From: Candidatus Nanohalarchaeota archaeon
Lineage (GTDB): Archaea; EX4484-52; JAADEF01
Assembly (NCBI GenBank): GCA_013153555.1
Contig: JAADEF010000037.1
Span: forward strand, 1 to 9,275
Length of the DNA stretch: 9,275 nt
Reading direction: 5' to 3'
Shown one piece after another: positions 5,911-9,275 of this stretch; within the stretch, counting starts at the first letter, position 1; every line of letters begins with the position of its first letter. The notes beneath the pieces are model-generated. The model saw nothing but the letters and a program-made list of their open reading frames with translations, had not been told where the DNA came from and did no database searches. Position numbers and translations under genes: made by a program.

Positions 5911-6453
5911 GTGGCGCATGGACTATTAACCGATCCTATGGGTTATGTGGATAGAAAATCTAAAAAGAAGGATTATAAAGATGGGTTTATTTTCAGCATA
6001 TATAACAGCATATTGATTGGAGCTGCGATGTTGCTTATACATATGCTTACAGGGGTTTATTCTGTAAAATCTTTAATGATAAGTTTTTGGACAGGTATTG
6101 CTGTAATGCTTTTGGCTCATTATTTTGGAGCTTATCTTATATGGGAATTTTTAAGATTTATTAAGCGCAATACTTCTTATTTTGCTATATTGTCACTGAT
6201 TGGTTATATGTTATTTTATATAGCTATGGCTGTGGCATTTACCATAATGTTGCTTCCATTTCCTTTCTTGAATCTTATTGCACCATTTATAGGCATTGTA
6301 TTGGTTACTCGTTCTTTGGGTGTGTTTTTTAGATTTTTAAAGGATTATGCAGACCTTTCTATTGTGGAGTCTTTTGTGGTTTTGATTGTGGTTGCATTAT
6401 CTATTAGTATTTGGGTATATTGGATATTTCAACCTTTGAGCCTTTTTTTATAA
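5911..6453 (+). CDS. Yip1-like integral membrane protein (180 aa)
   Basis: A polytopic membrane protein with a short charged cytoplasmic N-terminus (LLTDPMGYVDRKSKKKDYKD) and five hydrophobic segments at about 26-46, 54-83, 90-113, 115-138 and 152-175. The opening pattern (a DP motif, charged residues, then the first membrane helix), the long amphipathic second segment ending in FIKR, and a third-fourth helical hairpin with proline resemble prokaryotic Yip1-domain proteins, which are membrane proteins of mostly unknown role. The match is by overall layout, without a diagnostic motif, so it is tentative. The start is GTG, supported by GGTGAT. It heads a three-gene operon: the next gene begins 18 nt after its stop behind a GAGGT site. 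This suggests a membrane partner for the two glycosyltransferase-fold proteins, which is inference. Confidence 0.7.
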   Translation: MAHGLLTDPMGYVDRKSKKKDYKDGFIFSIYNSILIGAAMLLIHMLTGVYSVKSLMISFWTGIAVMLLAHYFGAYLIWEFLRFIKRNTSYFAILSLIGYMLFYIAMAVAFTIMLLPFPFLNLIAPFIGIVLVTRSLGVFFRFLKDYADLSIVESFVVLIVVALSISIWVYWIFQPLSLFL

Positions 6454-6471
6454 TGCCGTGAGGTAATAACT

Positions 6472-7176
6472 ATGCATGATGCAGTATTAAAAAAAATATT
6501 GAAAATGTTAGAGGTTGAAGATTATTCTTCTGAGAATCATAAGAGGCTGAAAAGGGTTGTTCTTATTTCTCCTGATTTTTTTCCTCGGAAAATAAGTGAA
6601 ATTTCAGTAACTATTAAAGATGTGGCTGAAAAATTGGTAGAACACAACATTGATACGCATATTATAGCTTATGATCCTTTGAAATATGAAGCTTCTGATG
6701 AAATAAACGGCATAAAGGTTCATTATGTTTCTACCCCTATTAATGCTTATTCTCCTTTAACTTGGTCTGCTGTATTTAGTGTAGATATTTGTAGAAAGGT
6801 TGCTGATATTTTTCATAATGAAGGAGATATAGATCTTATTCATAGCCATGATTGGTCTACTTTCCCAGCAGGGATTAATTTAAATACTGCTTTGAAGAAG
6901 CCATTGTTGGTTAATTTGTATTCTTTGGAAGTGCAAAGAAGTCATGGCATTGATAACTTATATACAAGATCTGTAAAGAGACTGGAAAAACAAGCAGTAC
7001 ATATTTCTGAAAAAGTTCATACCACTAAGCAAAGTGTTAAACATGATCTATTGAAGTATTATGATGTGTCAAGCGATAAAATAACTTATATTAATCCTTT
7101 AGATTATAATTGGCAGGTAAAAGTGATTTCTGATTATAAAAAAGTTTATGAAAAATATGTAAACGAGGTATTCTAA
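6472..7176 (+). CDS. GT-B N-terminal-half protein, degenerate paralogue of the next gene
   Basis: This 234-aa protein resembles only the N-terminal Rossmann-like half of glycogen-synthase/GT4 enzymes and ends where the nucleotide-sugar-binding C-terminal half should start (KITYINPLDYNW against KIEVIPNGV in the neighbour). It lines up with the next protein in blocks: EINGIKVHYV with EINGIKVYRF, IDLIHSHDW (H124-W128) with IDIIHAHDW, and KKPLLVNLYSLEVQRSHGI with RKPLIATIHATEHGRRGGI. The glycine loop KVGGL is replaced by KISEIS, and the IHATEHG region reads LYSLEVQ, so catalysis alone is unlikely. A helical extension of about 27 residues precedes the domain. The start has GAGGT (6460-6464) seven nt upstream. 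Its TAA shares one base with the next ATG. It is likely a regulatory or structural partner of the next enzyme; it could also be a stable remnant of a duplication. Confidence 0.75.
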   Translation: MHDAVLKKILKMLEVEDYSSENHKRLKRVVLISPDFFPRKISEISVTIKDVAEKLVEHNIDTHIIAYDPLKYEASDEINGIKVHYVSTPINAYSPLTWSAVFSVDICRKVADIFHNEGDIDLIHSHDWSTFPAGINLNTALKKPLLVNLYSLEVQRSHGIDNLYTRSVKRLEKQAVHISEKVHTTKQSVKHDLLKYYDVSSDKITYINPLDYNWQVKVISDYKKVYEKYVNEVF

Positions 7177-8381
7177 TGAAAGTATTGCATTTAGCATGGG
7201 AATTTCCACCAAATAAAGTAGGAGGACTAGCAGAACATGTGTATTCTTTATCAAGAGCATATGCTGAGAAGTATGGAGAGGCTTATGTTTTGACACCAGG
7301 ATACGGGGAATTTAAGGAACAGGAAGAAATAAACGGCATAAAAGTTTATAGATTTGAAGCAACCAATATTCCGGCAGAAGATTTTCCTTCGTGGGTATCA
7401 CAGATAAATACTTTGTTTGTGAATGCTGCTATTGATATTATTAAAGAGGAAGAAATAGATATTATTCATGCTCATGATTGGATAGTTGCTAATGCAGGAA
7501 TAATACTTAAACATTTATTTAGAAAACCCCTCATAGCTACGATTCATGCTACAGAGCATGGAAGAAGAGGAGGCATTTATGATGATAGACAGCAGTTTAT
7601 TCATTTTTTAGAGGAAAGATTGGCTTTTGAAGCTTGGAAGGTTATAGCGTGTTCTTATGCGATGCGTGATGAAATATCTCATGTTTTGCATGTTCCCTAT
7701 GAGAAAATAGAAGTAATACCTAATGGAGTGTTTGAGGCGAAAATTGGTAAGGCTTCTGAGAGTATTAGAAAAAAATATGCTCTACCGCATGAAAAAATAA
7801 TTTTGTTTGTAGGTAGGCATGTATATGAAAAGGGTTTAGATGTGTTGATAAAGGCATTTGCAGAACTTTTAAAGCAAAGAGACGATGTGAAACTTGTGAT
7901 TTTGGGAAAGGGTTATTATACGGATGAAGCAAAAAATTTAGTTTATTCTTTGGGCATTGCGCATAAGGTAGTTTTTGGAGGATTTGTAAGTGATGAAGAA
8001 AGAGATGCTTTATATGAATTGGCAGAGATAGTTGCTATTCCTTCCAGGTATGAACCTTTCGGTATAGTGGCGTTAGAAGGTATGAAATATGGAAAAGTTG
8101 TTGTTGCAAGTGATGTAGGCGGGCTTAGGGAAGTAGTGAAGCATGAATATAATGGCTTAACTTTTTTTAATGAAAATCATCACTCTTTAAAAGATCAGAT
8201 TTTGAGAGCTTTGAATGATAGAGAATTAAGCAACAAATTAAGAACAAATGCGTTAAAGTCTGTGAAAGAGGAGTTTAATTGGTATGCAATAGCTAAAAAA
8301 ACCGCTCAGCTTTATAATAATGTTTTGGAAGAATATGAAAAGGTTAATTGGAAGCCACGCTCTTCTATTTATGAATCTTGA
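7176..8381 (+). CDS. GT4/glycogen-synthase-like glycosyltransferase (401 aa)
   Basis: A complete GT-B retaining glycosyltransferase. Visible in order: the N-terminal strand and glycine loop EFPPNKVGGLAEH (K14-L18, the KxGGL type seen in starch/glycogen synthases), HAHDW at 98-102, IHATEHGRRGGI at 123-134, the domain link IPNGV, the phosphate-contact pair R214 and K219 in GRHVYEKG, and the acidic EX7E motif E293-E301 (EPFGIVALE) followed by SDVGGLREVV. Length is normal for the family. Such enzymes use a UDP- or ADP-sugar, and related archaeal proteins are often annotated as glycogen synthase, but the donor and acceptor cannot be read here. It is cytoplasmic with no signal peptide. It is translationally coupled to the half-GT gene (TAATG overlap, GAGGT six nt upstream) and is last in the operon. 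Its 3' end overlaps the convergent HAD gene by 17 bp. Confidence 0.9.
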   Translation: MKVLHLAWEFPPNKVGGLAEHVYSLSRAYAEKYGEAYVLTPGYGEFKEQEEINGIKVYRFEATNIPAEDFPSWVSQINTLFVNAAIDIIKEEEIDIIHAHDWIVANAGIILKHLFRKPLIATIHATEHGRRGGIYDDRQQFIHFLEERLAFEAWKVIACSYAMRDEISHVLHVPYEKIEVIPNGVFEAKIGKASESIRKKYALPHEKIILFVGRHVYEKGLDVLIKAFAELLKQRDDVKLVILGKGYYTDEAKNLVYSLGIAHKVVFGGFVSDEERDALYELAEIVAIPSRYEPFGIVALEGMKYGKVVVASDVGGLREVVKHEYNGLTFFNENHHSLKDQILRALNDRELSNKLRTNALKSVKEEFNWYAIAKKTAQLYNNVLEEYEKVNWKPRSSIYES

Positions 8382-9033
8382 TTCTTTTTTCTATTTCTTT
8401 TATGAGAATGTTTGTCAACTCGTCATAATGATAGATGGTGTGGTGGGCTTCTAAATCGTGGTTGTCTATACTAATCGTGATGTGAGCATGCTTCATCATC
8501 GGCTTATCCCACTCACTGTCTCCAATTACTATAATAAGAGAAGGGCTATATTTTTTTATTAGTTCTAAAAGATATTTTTCTTTATCCTCAGGGAACAAAA
8601 ATTTTTCAAAACCTATTAGCTTGTTTGAAGAATCATAAGAAAGAGTGCTGTAATAGAATTCTTTAATATCGTATGTTTTTGCAACAGCTTCTACTCTTTC
8701 TTTGACCGAGGAAGATACAATAGCAAAGATTATATTGTTTCCATAAAGGGATTTCATTTTTTGGATGAATTTTGAGAATCCTTCATAAACTGAAAATTTT
8801 TTCATGATCTTTTCTACATCTTTTTTGGTTAGAGGATTTGGACTGTTTTTATAGTATATTTTGAGATGGTTGATATATTCTTCTTTTGTTATTTCGCCTT
8901 TCATAAATTTTTCAAAAGTTTTGTTGTTTTTTTCAGCGGTGTTTGTTATGTCATTAAGGTGTCTGACTGCATTTTGAGGTACTATGGTACCGTCTAAATC
9001 CAATACTAGGAGTATGGGATTGGTTGCTTTCAT
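8365..9033 (-). CDS. HAD-superfamily phosphatase, phosphoserine-phosphatase-like
   Basis: A 222-aa cytoplasmic HAD hydrolase that should dephosphorylate a small metabolite through an aspartyl-phosphate. All motifs are present: DLDGT with nucleophile D12 and acid/base D14, motif II serine S107 (AIVSSS), a lysine for motif III near 151-153 (EDKEKY), and GDSEWD at 171-176 binding Mg. A helical cap of about 65 residues lies between motifs I and II (about 20-85), as in the SerB-like subclass I. A cap insertion at this point is common to phosphoserine, sugar-phosphate and nucleotide phosphatases, so the substrate is open. The start is supported by ATATTTAAA about 27 nt upstream, with no ribosome site, so a leaderless mRNA is likely. 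It is convergent with the glycosyltransferase and divergent from the helicase gene; being next to the glycosyltransferase does not by itself imply a shared pathway. Confidence 0.85.
   Translation of the reverse strand: MKATNPILLVLDLDGTIVPQNAVRHLNDITNTAEKNNKTFEKFMKGEITKEEYINHLKIYYKNSPNPLTKKDVEKIMKKFSVYEGFSKFIQKMKSLYGNNIIFAIVSSSVKERVEAVAKTYDIKEFYYSTLSYDSSNKLIGFEKFLFPEDKEKYLLELIKKYSPSLIIVIGDSEWDKPMMKHAHITISIDNHDLEAHHTIYHYDELTNILIKEIEKRIKIHK
8382..8402 (+). terminator. T-rich terminator of the glycosyltransferase operon
   Basis: Immediately after the TGA at 8379-8381 there are T-tracts (TTC, T6 at 8385-8390, CTATTTCTTTT). This suits archaeal oligo-T termination. The tract is also lysine-rich coding sequence of the convergent HAD gene. 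Confidence 0.38.
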
Positions 9034-9055
9034 GATGTATTTTTGAATTTAAATC

Positions 9056-9064
9056 TTTAAATAT
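9056..9064 (-). promoter_or_regulatory. TATA box of the HAD phosphatase gene
   Basis: On the minus strand this reads ATATTTAAA, centred about 27 nt before the ATG at 9033, which suggests a leaderless transcript. The adjacent TTTAAATCTTT (9048-9058) is also found in the other divergent promoter region (4499-4509). Confidence 0.42.
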
Positions 9065-9102
9065 TGATAGATGTGTTTAATGGCAATTTCTCAAGATTAT
9101 GC

Positions 9103-9110
9103 TTTATAAA
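9103..9110 (+). promoter_or_regulatory. TATA box of the XPD-like helicase gene
   Basis: TTTATAAA is centred about 26 nt before the ATG at 9133, placing initiation at or next to the start codon. An AAGGT at 9119-9123 could act as a ribosome site only if transcription began further upstream. Confidence 0.45.
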
Positions 9111-9132
9111 TTTTACTTAAGGTATAGTTTTT

Positions 9133-9275
9133 ATGTTTTTAGATTTATTCCCTTATCCCGTGATTAGAAAAGGACAGGAAAAAATGATGAATTTTATTTA
9201 TAATAATCTTGAAAATAAACAAGTGAGTTTTGTACATGCTCCCACAGGAATTGGTAAGACCGTTGCATCATTAGT
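9133..9275 (+). CDS. XPD/Rad3-family DNA helicase, N-terminal fragment (3'-truncated by the window)
   Basis: The first 47 codons of a superfamily 2 DNA helicase; the rest lies outside the window. The reading begins FPYPVIRKGQEKMM (residues 6-19), the Q-motif-like opening typical of archaeal and eukaryotic XPD (FPY..., R..Q), and reaches Walker A APTGIGKT at 36-43 with the catalytic lysine K42. XPD-family proteins unwind DNA 5' to 3' and carry a [4Fe-4S] cluster shortly after Walker A, which would be the next thing to look for beyond the edge. The closely spaced start, Q motif and Walker A are normal for the family. DinG-type helicases share this layout, but FPYP favours XPD. It is divergently placed from the HAD gene, with a TATA box that suggests a leaderless message. 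Confidence 0.85.
   Translation, partial: MFLDLFPYPVIRKGQEKMMNFIYNNLENKQVSFVHAPTGIGKTVASL

Noticed and set aside
1..9275. CRISPR array, insertion sequence, attachment site or replication origin
   Set aside because: No regularly spaced direct repeats, transposase/integrase gene, terminal inverted repeats or origin-box clusters were seen; gaps without genes are all under 120 bp.

Overview
The window is archaeal chromosomal DNA, very AT-rich except for one small GC-rich island. Four features point to Archaea: a diphthamide-synthesis Dph2 with its three cysteines, the start of an XPD/Rad3-type helicase, an Alg7/AglH-type UDP-sugar:polyprenyl-phosphate transferase, and a tRNA-Met(CAU) gene whose 55-nt intron sits at the canonical 37/38 position in a bulge-helix-bulge fold. 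Strong AT bias and short intergenic gaps would suit a DPANN-type or similar small-genome archaeon, but that placement is inference. TAA, TAG and TGA are all used as stops.

Layout. (1) Bases 1-897 hold the 3' part of the AglH-like membrane enzyme, followed at 921 by an 865-aa protein that reads as an endonuclease IV-like TIM barrel split by an insertion of roughly 430 residues. (2) dph2 lies convergently (3510-4457, minus) and shares 9 bp with the barrel gene. (3) An 80-bp divergent region contains an 18-bp palindromic TATA-like element, then an orphan gene (4538-5203). (4) The intron-bearing tRNA-Met (5239-5366) and a small coiled-coil protein gene (5403-5792) follow. (5) A GC-rich segment (5791-5856) with several competing hairpins lies in otherwise about 20% GC DNA and is the best candidate for an undescribed structured RNA. 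(6) A tight three-gene operon (5911-8381) encodes a Yip1-like membrane protein, a protein made only of a degenerate GT-B N-terminal half, and a complete glycogen-synthase-like GT4 glycosyltransferase. (7) A HAD phosphatase (8365-9033, minus) converges on the operon with a 17-bp overlap and is divergent from the first 47 codons of an XPD-like helicase (9133 to the window end).

How it fits together. The window is mostly core or semi-core archaeal functions: lipid-linked glycan synthesis, translation (EF2 diphthamide and tRNA-Met), glucan or glycoside synthesis, and DNA repair. No mobile element, CRISPR array or phage gene was seen. Transcription signals are consistent throughout. Operon-internal genes have GAGGT ribosome sites. 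Several first genes have a TATA-like box about 26-29 nt before the start codon, as expected for leaderless mRNAs. The points most worth following up are the interrupted Nfo-like barrel, the GC-rich RNA candidate, and the half-glycosyltransferase paired with its full-length paralogue.
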